Source of the DNA: Sarcocystis neurona
Taxonomy: Eukaryota > Apicomplexa > Conoidasida > Eucoccidiorida > Sarcocystidae
DNA: 64,000 nt
NCBI GenBank assembly: GCA_000727475.1
Contig: KL647289.1
Coordinates: 8,050,629 to 8,114,628, forward strand
Direction: 5' to 3'
Shown here one piece after another: positions 35,401-44,460 of the stretch; position 1 is the first letter of the stretch; every line of letters begins with the position of its first letter. Position numbers and translations under genes: made by a program. The notes beneath the pieces were generated by a model. The model was given only the letters and a program-made list of their open reading frames with translations. It was not told where the DNA came from and did not search any database.

Positions 35401-35402
35401 GA
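17617..35402 (+). CDS. TOC75: TOC75-like apicoplast protein import channel (Omp85 family), whole gene
   Basis: A beta-barrel channel for protein import across an apicoplast membrane. Exons supported: <=17617-20611, 21425-21526, 24828-25299, 27755 to 28755 or 28934, 30260-30528, 31329-33445, 34814-35402. With the exon-4 end at 28755 all phases match and the sum is divisible by three (about 2,514 codons from 17617). Seen in order: POTRA 1 (LIRAFARLIEKWYVGHGYLF), POTRA 2 (TRADILAKYLGL, then FRWDPTRWKRVAAES-GLFDEA), first barrel strands with the plant-Toc75-like EHRN motif (GGQLLLEHRNICGT), middle strands, and a terminal strand ending VPGRFHIGLAEEDF-stop. Plant Toc75 is about 800 residues; the excess is Ala/Gln/Ser insertion. 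Two POTRAs and EHRN argue against mitochondrial Sam50, which has one. Start and several inner boundaries are uncertain. Confidence 0.85.
20790..20995 (+). repeat. Polypyrimidine tract in TOC75 intron 1
   Basis: About 200 bases of almost pure C/T (CTCTCTC and TTCTC runs) followed by a (TA)n tract at 21001-21026, all between the donor at 20612 and the acceptor ending 21424. Non-coding. Confidence 0.7.
21425..21526 (+). CDS. TOC75: TOC75 exon 2 (end of POTRA 2)
   Basis: The acceptor CTTCAG ends at 21424. The exon reads GLFDEAHASAALLPDGRAQV then YVAVREKPARRISP. This is the canonical end of a POTRA: Gly-Leu-Phe, a beta hairpin, then the V.V.EKP strand leading into the barrel. It ends in phase 1 at GTGGGC (21527). 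The CTG-rich sequence just upstream is intronic. Confidence 0.88.
21690..24640 (+). other. TOC75 intron 2 with AT microsatellites
   Basis: The interval from donor 21527 to acceptor 24827 is about 3.3 kb. TA/TATG tracts dominate at 21690-22240, 22490-22700, 23100-23580 and 24240-24640. A GC-richer island at 22780-23130 is open in several frames on both strands, without a recognisable domain. Another at 23590-23870 reads VRVRLNFFFSVSSSLWEELP on the plus strand and could be a missed exon, but the flanking exons already join in phase without it. Confidence 0.6.
24828..25299 (+). CDS. TOC75: TOC75 exon 3 (first barrel strands, EHRN motif, Ala insertion)
   Basis: The acceptor CGCGCAG ends at 24827. 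The frame reads LSFSSASFADLGGQLLLEHR and NICGTSARGRLLLRVSPSF, matching the start of a Toc75 barrel, where plant proteins carry GG...EHRN..G. About 70 residues of Ala/Ser/Pro follow within one barrel loop, then a further strand (GFSFSATVLLNALSLA). It ends in phase 2 at GTACGT (25300), which fits the phase-2 acceptor at 27754. The same bases on the minus strand read as a long Ala/Glu frame, taken to be a shadow. Confidence 0.8.
25300..27754 (+). other. TOC75 intron 3
   Basis: Contains AT microsatellites (25460-25740, 26480-26790), a GC-rich CTG cluster at 25850-26080 open in several frames, and a striking CTG/TGCTGC block at 27010-27460 whose plus-strand reading is only Cys/Leu/Ala. No exon is needed here for phase, though a small one cannot be excluded. 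Confidence 0.5.
27755..28934 (+). CDS. TOC75: TOC75 exon 4 (middle barrel strands)
   Basis: The acceptor CTTTGCAG ends at 27754 in phase 2 and joins exon 3 as SLA-T-EESATRVSVFGASRHQ. Strand-like pieces follow: GGPYLYRTQV, AGHVRLGAVVST and WDVAKLQAGMRCNMRSKPCS LSSTVSLSG, separated by Ala and Gln insertions. Two ends are possible. GTAGAG at 28756 gives phase 1 and matches the acceptor at 30259. GTAAGT at 28935 is the stronger donor but gives phase 0, which would need an extra exon, perhaps in the gap. The acidic tail DVEEQERGWRKEDEGAEEDV before 28934 looks coding, so both may be used. Confidence 0.65.
28950..29502. repeat. Higher-order CAG-type repeat, left of assembly gap
   Basis: AACAGCAGC-based repeat with a higher-order element starting AGTAACAGGAGCAGCAG at 29082, 29175, 29280 and 29415, and again at 29953 after the gap (spacings 93, 105, 135 and 538). 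One plus frame (Ser/Asn) and all minus frames (Leu, Cys, Ala/Val) are open, so ORF length means nothing here. Probably intron 4 of TOC75. Confidence 0.85.
29503..29952. other. Assembly gap (450 Ns)
   Basis: 450 consecutive undetermined bases flanked on both sides by the same higher-order repeat. The real length is unknown. A small TOC75 exon could be hidden here. Confidence 1.
30260..30528 (+). CDS. TOC75: TOC75 exon 5 (barrel strands)
   Basis: The acceptor CCCCGCAG ends at 30259, phase 1. After an Ala/Glu/Thr-rich start the frame reads EQNSHFIYSFKIDEDRQGRA then IGRSLLCCMQAAAREAG. This follows the Omp85 barrel pattern H.l.Ysf..D.Rd....GR.l..., the strand pair around the conserved Asp/Arg. 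The 3' end is taken at GTGTAT (30529, phase 0) but other donors nearby are possible. The minus strand is open too but lacks such a pattern. Confidence 0.6.
30640..31205. repeat. AT-rich minisatellite in TOC75 intron 5
   Basis: Imperfect tandem units of about 54-58 bp, each containing GTACGTATC followed by CTATCTATGTATCAATCT (30787, 30845, 30899), preceded by less similar copies, then a TATATG tract to 31200. Non-coding. Confidence 0.75.
31329..33445 (+). CDS. TOC75: TOC75 exon 6 (late barrel strands with very large insertions)
   Basis: The acceptor GGCTGCAG ends at 31328. The frame reads ANDLPFCKTSS, then ASSWVLELQSGLGFYSPYS, a barrel hairpin. It is followed by Gln/Ser/Ala insertion, a Phe/Gly piece (SFCRSLFFFGGGSRP), about 450 residues of low complexity, and finally GYEAAGGATAELRLPLCM, the usual G-G....EL.fPL strand. 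It ends in phase 2 at GTAAGA (33446). The frame is open for over 2.1 kb, but a hidden intron is likely between about 32200 and 32620, where the sequence turns Phe/Leu/Ser-rich and a pyrimidine-rich CCCCAG acceptor is present. Confidence 0.65.
33600..34470. repeat. AT microsatellites in TOC75 intron 6
   Basis: Long TATATG, TGTA and GTAT tracts, including five perfect TATG repeats near 33742. They fill most of the 1.37-kb intron between donor 33446 and acceptor 34813. Non-coding. Confidence 0.8.
34814..35402 (+). CDS. TOC75: TOC75 last exon (C-terminal barrel strands and stop)
   Basis: The acceptor GGCGCTAG ends at 34813 and joins exon 6 in phase 2 to give ELRLPLCM-R-VPRACLRLLEMVFFCDISAGF. This is the Omp85 pattern: an EL.fPL strand, a turn, then a hydrophobic strand around F.D..AG. 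After an Ala-rich and Gln-rich loop the last two strands read GWGLRCCFVAGLAVKAAPFV and FSYAKPLVLL, then VPGRFHIGLAEEDF-stop. A terminal strand closing in Phe is the family signature. Confidence 0.8.
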
Positions 35403-36510
35403 GCAAACGGAAGGCAGCGCAGAACTGAAGGGCGAGACAGAGGCAGCAGCAAGCGACACGGGGGAGAGAGACAGAGAGTGACAAGCTGGGAGAAAACAGC
35501 AAGAAGGAGAAGAAGCAGGCGAAGAAGCAAGAGAAAGAGAAGAAGGAAGAGAAGACGCGCGTAAGTGAGAGAGGCGAGGGAAGAAAGAAAAGGAAGAGGG
35601 ACGCACAACACGAAAAGTGCAGGGAAAAATAGGGCGGACAAGGAGAAGGAAGAGGAAGAGAGAAAGGGAAAGAGCGGGAGAGAAAACGGGAAAGTGAGGG
35701 CGACTGTCTTGCAGAGAAGAAGACAGAAGAAGAGGATAAAGAGCAGGCAGCAAGAGCCACGTTAAAGGAAGAGAATACGAGAGAGGAGGCGACTTGGGAG
35801 AGACGGAAGGAAAGAAGAGGGGAGGGGACAACAGAAGAGACGACCAGAGAGCAGAAGGCAAGAAGTGGGGGAATGGACGGGGATGATGGACACAGAGGGA
35901 GAAAAAAAGCCAGAGACAGGAATAGAGGAGAAGAGCGGACGAGAAAGATGAAGAAGAAAAGGCGAGGATGGATAGAGGAGCGAGCAGGGGGACGACAGAC
36001 ACACACAGCGGAAAATGTCAGAAAGCACCGGTGAGAGAGACCGAGGGAGAGAAAGGGGAAAGTGGACTGGATAGAGGTGCGCGAAGGAAGACGAGAGAAC
36101 AGAGGCAGCAAAAGAAGAAAGCCGGAGAAAGAAAAAGACGCCGATGTACGTGTGTGAAGAGAGGGTAGGCGAGAAACGAGCCGCTCATAGAAACAGCCGA
36201 TGAAGAACAAAGAGAGAGAGCGCGAGAGAGAGAGAAAAAAGGACCGACAGCGCGAGCTGAAGAAGAAGAGAGAAGAAAAGAAAATGAGGGGAAGGATGTA
36301 CGGAAGAAGAAATGGAAGAAAAGGGCAGAGAAGAGAGAGAAGAGAAGAAAATGAGGGGAAGGATGTACGGAAGAAGAAATGGAAGAAAAGGGCAGAGAAG
36401 ACAGAAGAAAGTGCTCGAAAGACAGAGGGAGTGAACCGTAGAGGGAAGGAGCCGTAGGGACGAGAAACAGAGACGGAAATAGAGAAGAATAGCACGGCAA
36501 GCATGAAGCG
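35403..36510 (+). repeat. Polypurine (GA-rich) tract after the TOC75 stop
   Basis: From the base after the TOC75 stop, about 1.1 kb is overwhelmingly A/G on the plus strand (GAGAGAG, GAAGAAGAG). The long minus-strand frame of some 400 codons across it is only Ser/Phe/Leu and is an artefact of the missing A+G stop combinations. It is presumably the 3' UTR and flank. A weaker purine-rich stretch continues at 36650-37150. Confidence 0.85.
36278..36401 (+). repeat. Direct repeat of about 57 bp
   Basis: The segments 36278-36334 and 36345-36401 are near-identical (both contain AAGAAAATGAGGGGAAGGAT and GGAAGAAAAGGGCAGAGAAG), offset by 67 bases, within the polypurine tract. Confidence 0.85.
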
Positions 36511-39500
36511 TCTCCAGTATTTGCGTCACCTGGACAGGGACCCCACATATAAAACGAAGTTATGTGTATATTTTTTTCTAATTGCGCGGGACGGAGCAAA
36601 CCTGCGGGCAAGAAATTCGTGCATTTTTGTTAGTTACGACGGTTTCAGTTCGTGACGGTATTAGAAGGTCGTGAGACAGTTCGTTCTCTTTCTGCAAGAA
36701 CAGAACTTCCCGGCAAAGGAAAGATGCAAAAACAAGAGTAGAGAGGATTTAGGATTAGCCCCCGTTTCTTCAAAAGAAAGAATTGAGAGAGAGAGAGGAG
36801 AAAACAGGAGGAGCGGTAAAATGGATGAAACGGCGGAAGAGAAGAACGGCAAAAATGACAGAGAAGAAAGCTGTGTGCACACCGGGGGGGGTGGGGTGCA
36901 CAGAGAGAGAGAGAGAAAAGAAAAAATTAGTGGGTGAGACAGTTGAAAAGCATCGGAAAAGAATCATTTGGTAGATGGGTAGTTGAGGAGAGATGCAGAG
37001 AAAAACAAATTTCAAGGAGAAGAAATTCCCAGACGTGGAAAGCCGGAAGTCGTAGAAAGTGCAGCAGGAAAGCGAGTTGATACCGACTCAAAGAAAAGAG
37101 AGCGACTCGGCGCCACGCAAAGAGAGGACTTCTTCAACGCTTGTGTAGAAAAACGGAGAGACAGAAAAGCCGAGAAACATACAGGTCACTTCCACGTGAG
37201 CCAGGTAGATGGAGTGAGTGTCGAGGCGGCTAGTGCGTGGGGAAGAATTCGGGTGGAGAGGTTTTTCATGACAGGGACGCAGGTTTGTTGTAGAGAATCT
37301 CCGGACAAACACTGGTACGCTAACAGGGCCAGTGAGACGAGACAGAGGAAAAAAAGAGAGAGAGTGTTGCCGCAGATAAAATTCCAGCCCATCAAAAGTT
37401 GCGTAAAGCACGTAGGAACGGGGATCTACAGGTAGACACGCGCTCTTCTTGGAGACAAGACTTGACACTGAGGTGTGCGTGCGCGGCGACAGAACTACGG
37501 AGGAAAGAAAAAACGTGACACACGCAGAGGAGGTATACGAGGAGCAACGACGGATAAAATCTCCACTGGGACGGAACGGAATGGCGGGTCAGGTGCACAC
37601 AGCAGTCATTCATAGACACGCACGGCCACCATCACGAGCGATGGAGACAGGTATTGCAGCGGATTTTAGGCGCCAGTAAGAAGTAGAAATGCACGTGTAT
37701 GCAGCACACATCCTGAGAGGTCACTCCACGTGCAGGAAGACATAGAGGGAGACGCTCGGAGAGAGAGACACGTGAGAGTGGAGAACTGGACGGCAACACA
37801 GATGACCGGCTGCCGCATGTGTGAGAGTCCTGCGGAGTCGGGCGCGTGTTTAGAGAAAACAGAGAACAGAAATGTAGTGCTAACGGCTGATCAGAATCCC
37901 ACCGTGATGCGACTGTGTAGAGGAAAGGACCTCTAACCCGGGCAAAAGACCGGCTGCGCCGACGACTGGGCGCGTTGGGTTAACGGAGAGAGAGCCGTGA
38001 ATGACGGAGTAACGAGGTGGCTTCACTTGTACGGAAGAGAGACACGGGTGCGTATGGACAGGGAGGAGGAAACCCTGCAGATTAGCGACAACTTTGCACG
38101 CACTTGAAACTGCCGTTAACACACATTTCCTCTCCTCTGCTTAGGAGTCACCTAAAAGTCACCCTGCGCGCAGACGTCGCGTCGATATTTTCTCTTCAAA
38201 GAAGGAGAAAATTCTGTCGTCGGCACAGGGCAACAACCAGACGGTCTCTTGCTATGTGCAACTAGCCGCTGATGCTGCGGAGATAGTGCAGTGGGATACG
38301 GCACTTACATACACTTGTGCAAACACTCTTGCATGCAAGGGTGTGCATTTGTATAGATGTTTGTAGAACACGTGAAGACGGCGCACGGCCGCACGCCACT
38401 GTATAAAAGATGACTTAGAGCGGTCCTCTCTTACGTATTTACAGATACAAAGCAGCCTGGCAGTTCCGCATGCGTTTCTCTCACATGTTTCTCTCTCAAA
38501 TGTTTTGCTTTTTGTCGGCCACGGCAGCAGCGGCAGCCCCGCAGAACGTGAGCCTTTTCTGCCAGTGGCTCACACGCAAGCGAGCAGCTGCGCGCAGAAG
38601 TTCCTTGTTCGATAAAAACTTGCCCTGCGTTCGATTTTTACTCGGGGTTGCTGCTGCACCTCTCTTCGTAATAGAGGACTCTCGTCAGCTAACTCACGCA
38701 CCACTTTCGGCAGGGTTTCTGTGAAAATGCCCGTGTGTGTGCACGTACAATAGACTCTCTTGGTGCGATGATCTATTCTACGTACGCGCTGGCAGGGATG
38801 CACGCACGTGTACGGGGGCACACACACGCGTGCTTGTGAGCACTGCATGTGCGCATATATATATATATATATATATATGTATATTATATATTCATGTCTG
38901 CGTACACTTGAATACACGAGATTGCTCTCTGCTGGAACCTGTACGCGTCGTACAGAAATGCGACAAGGCAACGAGGTGTCCTGGCGCATGATATTCCCGG
39001 TTCGCTCGTGAAATGGGCATTTCCTCCGCAGGAGCGTCCTCAATTGCCTTGAGCAGTTGCTTCGTCGCACCCTTGCAAAAAAAGAGGTGGACGAGTCAGG
39101 GGCAGTGAGCGTCGTCGTCTTCATTGTTCTACCCAGAGACGATTGTGTATACTCATGCCAAGAGACCTGAATTGGCAATGTCTTGCCCTTGAGCGCACCC
39201 ACTTTCGGCAGCCCCGCGTTTCAAGAGAGAAGCAGGCAGTGAAGATCTGCGCAGTAGTGTAGCATTGCGTGGGTGGTCGCTTGTCTCTGCAGGAGGCGAA
39301 GACTTTTCATTCTAGCTCTCCCTGGTCAATTCGGCCTTGAAAAGTCACCGCTCTAAGTGTGATACAAGAGAGGGATGTTGACGTCAACACTCGTGTCTCT
39401 ATTCTTCACTGTGCGCGGCTCTGTGTATGCGAACCTCTGGCAAAATGACAGCTGCTACGGCAGCAACACTCACAAGCCACGGTAGCAGCAGCAGCAGCAG

Positions 39501-42500
39501 CACCGGTACAGGCGTAATTCACGCCAGCAGCAGAAATGCGACGGCAACGCGTGTTTCAGCATAAGCAGCAGCAGTAATAGAGGAGCACGACGGCAGGGGC
39601 AAGGAAGGCACGTTGCGGCACCGGTACAAAAGCGGTCCAGAAAAACTTTTCGCCAGCGCTTTTGCGTGATGAGAGTATTCTGGCATGTCCCGTTGGCTGC
39701 AGGGATGCGTGCTCGTGGAACCACTGGGTTTCTTCTTTTTCTTGATTCGCAGGATTTAGTTTCTCTTTTGATTCTGTAAAGTCACTGACCGCAGGCATCC
39801 TCTCCAGAGGGGGATGGTCAACGATGACGTCAGACACGTGTGCCCCACATCTCCTTACTCTACGCATTCACATATATATATATATGCATGTATATATATA
39901 TATGTACAAATTACACTTCACCAAGAGAGCTATCTAGGTGGGGAGGCGGAGGTATACCAAGACCGCCCTCGTCACACGTATCCACCTCTGAAGAGATGCG
40001 TCGTCGTCGTATGCATCCATGTGCAACTTGGTCCGTCAGAAACCATATACATCCGTACGGACTCAGAGCCGGAGAAATGCAGAAAACCGGGCAGCTACAC
40101 GTAACGACGCATACACTTACATATCTACGCCAACTCCAAGATGGGTGCGTGAGTACACGCCCTCAGTTGCATGCACCCGTAAAGTCAGATCCTTAGAGGG
40201 AAAGTTTGAGTCCCCACGGACGTCCGTTGTCTTACGTGGAATGTGCGAACGGGATATGAACACGTATACACACAGGCAAGTTCAAGAACGAAAGCAATTT
40301 TTTGCCAAGGCGCATGTCAGCTTTGCTTGCTGGCTCGCGGGGTTCTTAGTACATCCGTGTACACACACACTTGAGAAAAACAAACATGTACAACACCATC
40401 ACTACAATCCTGTGTGTTTTGTTTCCTCGGCGAACTTGTGCAGCCGTGCCGTATATATTCTTGATGGTTTAAAGAGTCACCCACAATCCTCCCGGGTTCC
40501 AGTCAGTTGCACCGCGCCGTGCATGCATGCACGCACACATGCACATACGCAGTGATCGCAAGTGTGTGTGTGTGTTGAGGGAGGCGGGAGGCGGAGTAGA
40601 ATGCCAATTTTGAACCGCCAGTAAGCAATGTCACTATGAACGGTTCTCGTTGCCAGAAGCCACTTAGCTGTGTGGCAACTCTTCTAACGTTTCTGGCTGG
40701 GTGACTCTGAGAGCTGATAAGGGTCCACAGGCCGTGCGTTCACCCACGACGCGCTTCAAGTTCGAGTGATCCACGCCAGTGCATGCGCCCCACATTCCCC
40801 GAGAACGGTCTATGTACACGCTTTCTTGTTTGCGTCGACGTCAGCAACAGCGGCAGCAAAGCGGGTGATGTGTCACAGACCTGCGGCAGCATCAGCAGCT
40901 GCTGCGCGTGCGGCGTGGTGATCGTGCCCAGCAGCCACAAGGCCGCCAGCAGCAGCAGCAGCACAGCTAGTAGCAGCTGTGCCTACTAGCCGAAAAAAAA
41001 GGTGGGAAACTAATTCCCGGTTACACAAAGACGAGGACCTTGCCTTTGCCGGATACACTCAATCGGACACGAGTCGCTGCGTCCGCTGTCTTGAGGTGAC
41101 AACAGCAGGCACGTATGTTCGACTGTAAAGACATTTCTAGGGACGTTGAAGCTTGGTTCTCTTCCATCCTGTCGGCGTGTTCGCCTGCTTCACTGGAAAA
41201 GGACTTGCAGGGAGAAAAAGTCCATGAAAGCACGAGTTCTTCATGCGCTTCTGGAGAATCCCAGATGCCAGGCGCGCACAGCCACCCAGGCGCACCCGTG
41301 GACACAGGACTACAGAAGGATTAATGAAAACGATGCACGCCTGCAGCTGACCCACCGGCAGTCCCCGGAAGTCTGTGTAGACGGCTATTTAGATCAAACT
41401 CATAAACACACAGAGACGCACACACCTATACGGAAGCGTACACTGAGGCGACAACGCCTGCAGAAAAACGCGTGTGCGCACAACCACGTGCACCTCTACG
41501 CAGCCGAAACGAGACACATTCAACGAACGTCCCCTACGAATTTCCGAAAGGCCTGACCGCCGCACTGACATTGCTGCGTCTGCTGCCTGCTGCAGTTTGT
41601 TTGCTAGACGCTGCCTCAGCTTCGGAAGCACCTTCTTTCTTCTCCTGGACATCGGCACCTGACACGAGAGAGGCACCTTCGTGCTGCTCCTGCTGCTCGC
41701 CAGCTGCTGCTGCTGCTCCGCAGCCCCCCCCGCCGCCGCTTTCCAGTGCGCCGCCGCAGGCCCTTGCCCCCGACGGAATGCAGTCGTTGCCGTACTCTCC
41801 CTGTGTTATCACCACACATGCTCACACACACATTGTCCATCTGCTTATACATATATATATATACATATATATATATACTCAACTGATACACGCATATACG
41901 TCTAGAGAGATATACATACGTGTGTAGAACGCGCAGGACACACGCGGATGTATGAGGATGCGAAGGATTTTTTATCCGACTTACCGAATGATATGGAGAA
42001 ATACACGCATGTATGTACGTACACACGTGAATATGTATGTGTATACATATATACGTATATATATGTATTCTTCACCAAAAACTGGACTTTCAGAAATATA
42101 TATACATATACACACATATGTAGCACGCAAGCATTACGTACACATTCTTTACGTGTATTCGTGTACGGACGGTATCTCATCGAGAGGTGGCATACCGATC
42201 GACGCAGACAACAGTACATATATATGTATATATATCTATCCATATAAATACATATATATATATATATCTAAAACGAGGTACGCATATATTCTATCGTATG
42301 TACGAATGTGCGAAGAAGAGTTTCAGCCAAAAGGTGGCCTCATGGTAGACGTGAAGAGACGATTCCCCGTGGGCCTGTGTGCCTGCTGCTGTCTTCACCT
42401 GACACTCCTCCTCAGAATCTACGCGCCCCCCCTGCGGATGCAGGCCGAGATAATCTGCGGTCGCGTGCCGCAGAGTACGGCACGTGTGGACGGTCGCTGC

Positions 42501-44247
42501 CGTCCTCGCCGCTCCGAAGCCCTCTACCCTTCACGAGCAGGAAAGCAGCAAACTACAACTTCTGCGTCACACTATTTGTCGTACGCGGAGAAAGCGAGTT
42601 CGACTCGTCACGAGCAGGCCGGAAGACACAGCGGCAGCAGGGCACGCCACACAGAGGCGCTGCGCGGGAAGTTCGTCGTGTGGCGACGAGGCATTTGAAG
42701 CGGCAGCTCATGCAATCACACCGTCTCGCATGCATCCAAAGCGTGACCTTCGGAAGAGCACACGACGCATCAAAGGCCCTACACAAAACTACTGGCTATA
42801 CGTACACATACACGAGCAGCTGTCCGCATCTGCGACTCATACACACATATATATATGTATATATCTTTCGGTATGGCGGGAGCTACGTATACATGTATGT
42901 CTCAGCCTGTAGGTCGAGTCAGACTGAGAAAGAGAAAACGAGACAAAGACAGAGAGAGAGACAGCGACCAAATCGTAGCTGTTGCAGGGCAGACAGATAG
43001 ACACGAGCAGACGCACGGACAGTTGAAAACACTGCAGCAGGCAGATGACGTACAAACCCTTGGAGAGAAGTATAGAACAGAGAAGAAATGACAGACCCAT
43101 AAATATATATATATATATATATGTACACATATAGTACACATAACTGCGTCTCCCATATACATACAGAGTACGTACACACGCCTACCTCTTGCTGTGAAGG
43201 CGAAATGCGACACACACTGGCATCGAAGAGGCATGTGCAGATCTTGGCTGAGCTGCTTGCGTGTAGCTACACTGTCGTAAAGAGTCTAAAAGCACGCCTC
43301 CTCCTATCTACCTCTAGGACCCCTACCCCCGCAGATCAAAGACTGCCGCCCCTCCCCGTAGGTGTATAAATAAACACATGCAGAGAAACAGAGAGATATA
43401 GATACATACGGGTTCAACATTCTCCTCCGGCGTGTGTGTATGTGTGTGCTTGCGCGAGCAAAGCGGATCTCGTGGAGGTAGAGAGATACGAGGAAACATC
43501 AGAGAAGTGTTATATATGCATATGTATCTCTTCGCATGGAGTCTGTACACATATACACTTGCATGTACGTGAATGTGTCCTCCACTGACAACACGCCACG
43601 CGGCGGGGAAAGTCTAGCTCCCTCTATTTCTCGCTGCTACCGGCTCTCACTTTCTTCTTCTCCATAGCAAGCTGCCACAGCATTTCGCGGAAAACCCACA
43701 TACTTGAGTCAGAGGCAGAAGACCACCCGCAGCAGGCGAGAAATCAATGTCTACATCCAGCGTCTACAATTGTGTCTATGTATGTCTCCAAGTGGACGAC
43801 ACACGTAAATATATCCACTGTCTGTGTTCATATCAATATATGTCTGTACGTGCAGGGTATATGTAAGTCACATACATATATATATATATATGTACATGTC
43901 TGTAGGTGGAAGGTACACGTAAATCGTGTATATATATATATATATCCATTGTCTATATTTATATCCATCTACGTCTGTAGGTGGAAAGCACACGTAAATC
44001 GAATAAATATACTTAGTGTTTATATTACATCTATTTATATCTGTACCCTTGGAAGGCACACGTAAGTCGTATATACATATGTATATCCATCGTCTACGTC
44101 TATATCTACATATGTCGGGAAGTGGAAGGTATATTCATCGAATGGCGATGTAAGCCGTGGTTTCCAGTATATGACGTTTTGCCACTACACCTCCACTTGC
44201 CACACATGTATATATACATATGTAGAGAGCGAAAACAGAGCAGCCCT
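36510..44247. other. Convergent intergenic region, no supported gene
   Basis: Between the 3' ends of TOC75 and CK2-beta. Holds only short frames. An 84-codon plus frame at 38470-38724 starts with an ATG and a signal-peptide-like MRFSHMFLSQMFCFLSATAA, but has no other support. A minus frame near 41800-41534 reads ASLVSGADVQEKKEGASEAE and could be an exon. Small CAG clusters occur at 39480-39580 and 40850-40980; AT microsatellites at 38855-38890, 39870-39910, 41845-42290 and 43100-43130. Confidence 0.4.
43770..44135. repeat. Minisatellite with 70-75 bp period
   Basis: Four to five imperfect units, each with GTAGGTGGAAGGTACACGTA followed by a TA tract and CTATATTTATATC (clear copies at 43902 and 43977, weaker ones before and after). 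Lies just past the 3' end of CK2-beta. Non-coding. Confidence 0.7.
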
Positions 44248-44460
44248 CTAAGCGTGCAGTTCCCCTCCTTCTTCTTTTTCTTTGTCTACAACACACCTTG
44301 CTGAAGAGACCAGCACGGGCTCCTCACAGCCCGTTTCTGCAGAAAACCGTGTGCAGCAGCGACCCACCTTCAGCAGTTTCAGCTGGATAATAGACATGCG
44401 GTTGTGAACGCGGAAGCCGAAAATCTTCGGCTCGTACGGCACCGGCACCACCAAAGGCAC
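44248..44460 (-). CDS. CSNK2B: CK2-beta exon 4 (C-terminus)
   Basis: The acceptor CGCCGCAG precedes VPLVVPVPYEPKIFGFRVHN and RMSIIQLKLLK, the conserved [PY]-x-[IL]-[FY]-G-F-[KR] tail that contacts the catalytic subunit. The frame continues for 40 more residues (CCTRFSAETGCEE) to a stop at 44248. A GTGGGT after LLK could be a further donor, so the last 40 residues are less certain. Confidence 0.8.
   Translation of the reverse strand: MPLVVPVPYEPKIFGFRVHNRMSIIQLKLLKVGRCCTRFSAETGCEEPVLVSSARCVVDKEKEEGGELHA

Noticed and set aside
17617..35402. Mitochondrial Sam50 as the identity of the barrel gene
   Set aside because: Sam50 has one POTRA. Here two POTRA-like units precede the barrel, and the EHRN motif after GG fits Toc75. 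Not fully excluded without a profile search.
35281..36504. Minus-strand frame of about 400 codons
   Set aside because: It is only Ser/Phe/Leu/Pro with no motif, lies on the complement of the polypurine tract, and overlaps the last TOC75 exon. Stops are absent because of base composition.
40740..40964. Minus-strand frame starting with a perfect-looking signal peptide
   Set aside because: The first codon is GTG, there is an upstream in-frame stop and no ATG. The hydrophobic run is a CTG repeat product.
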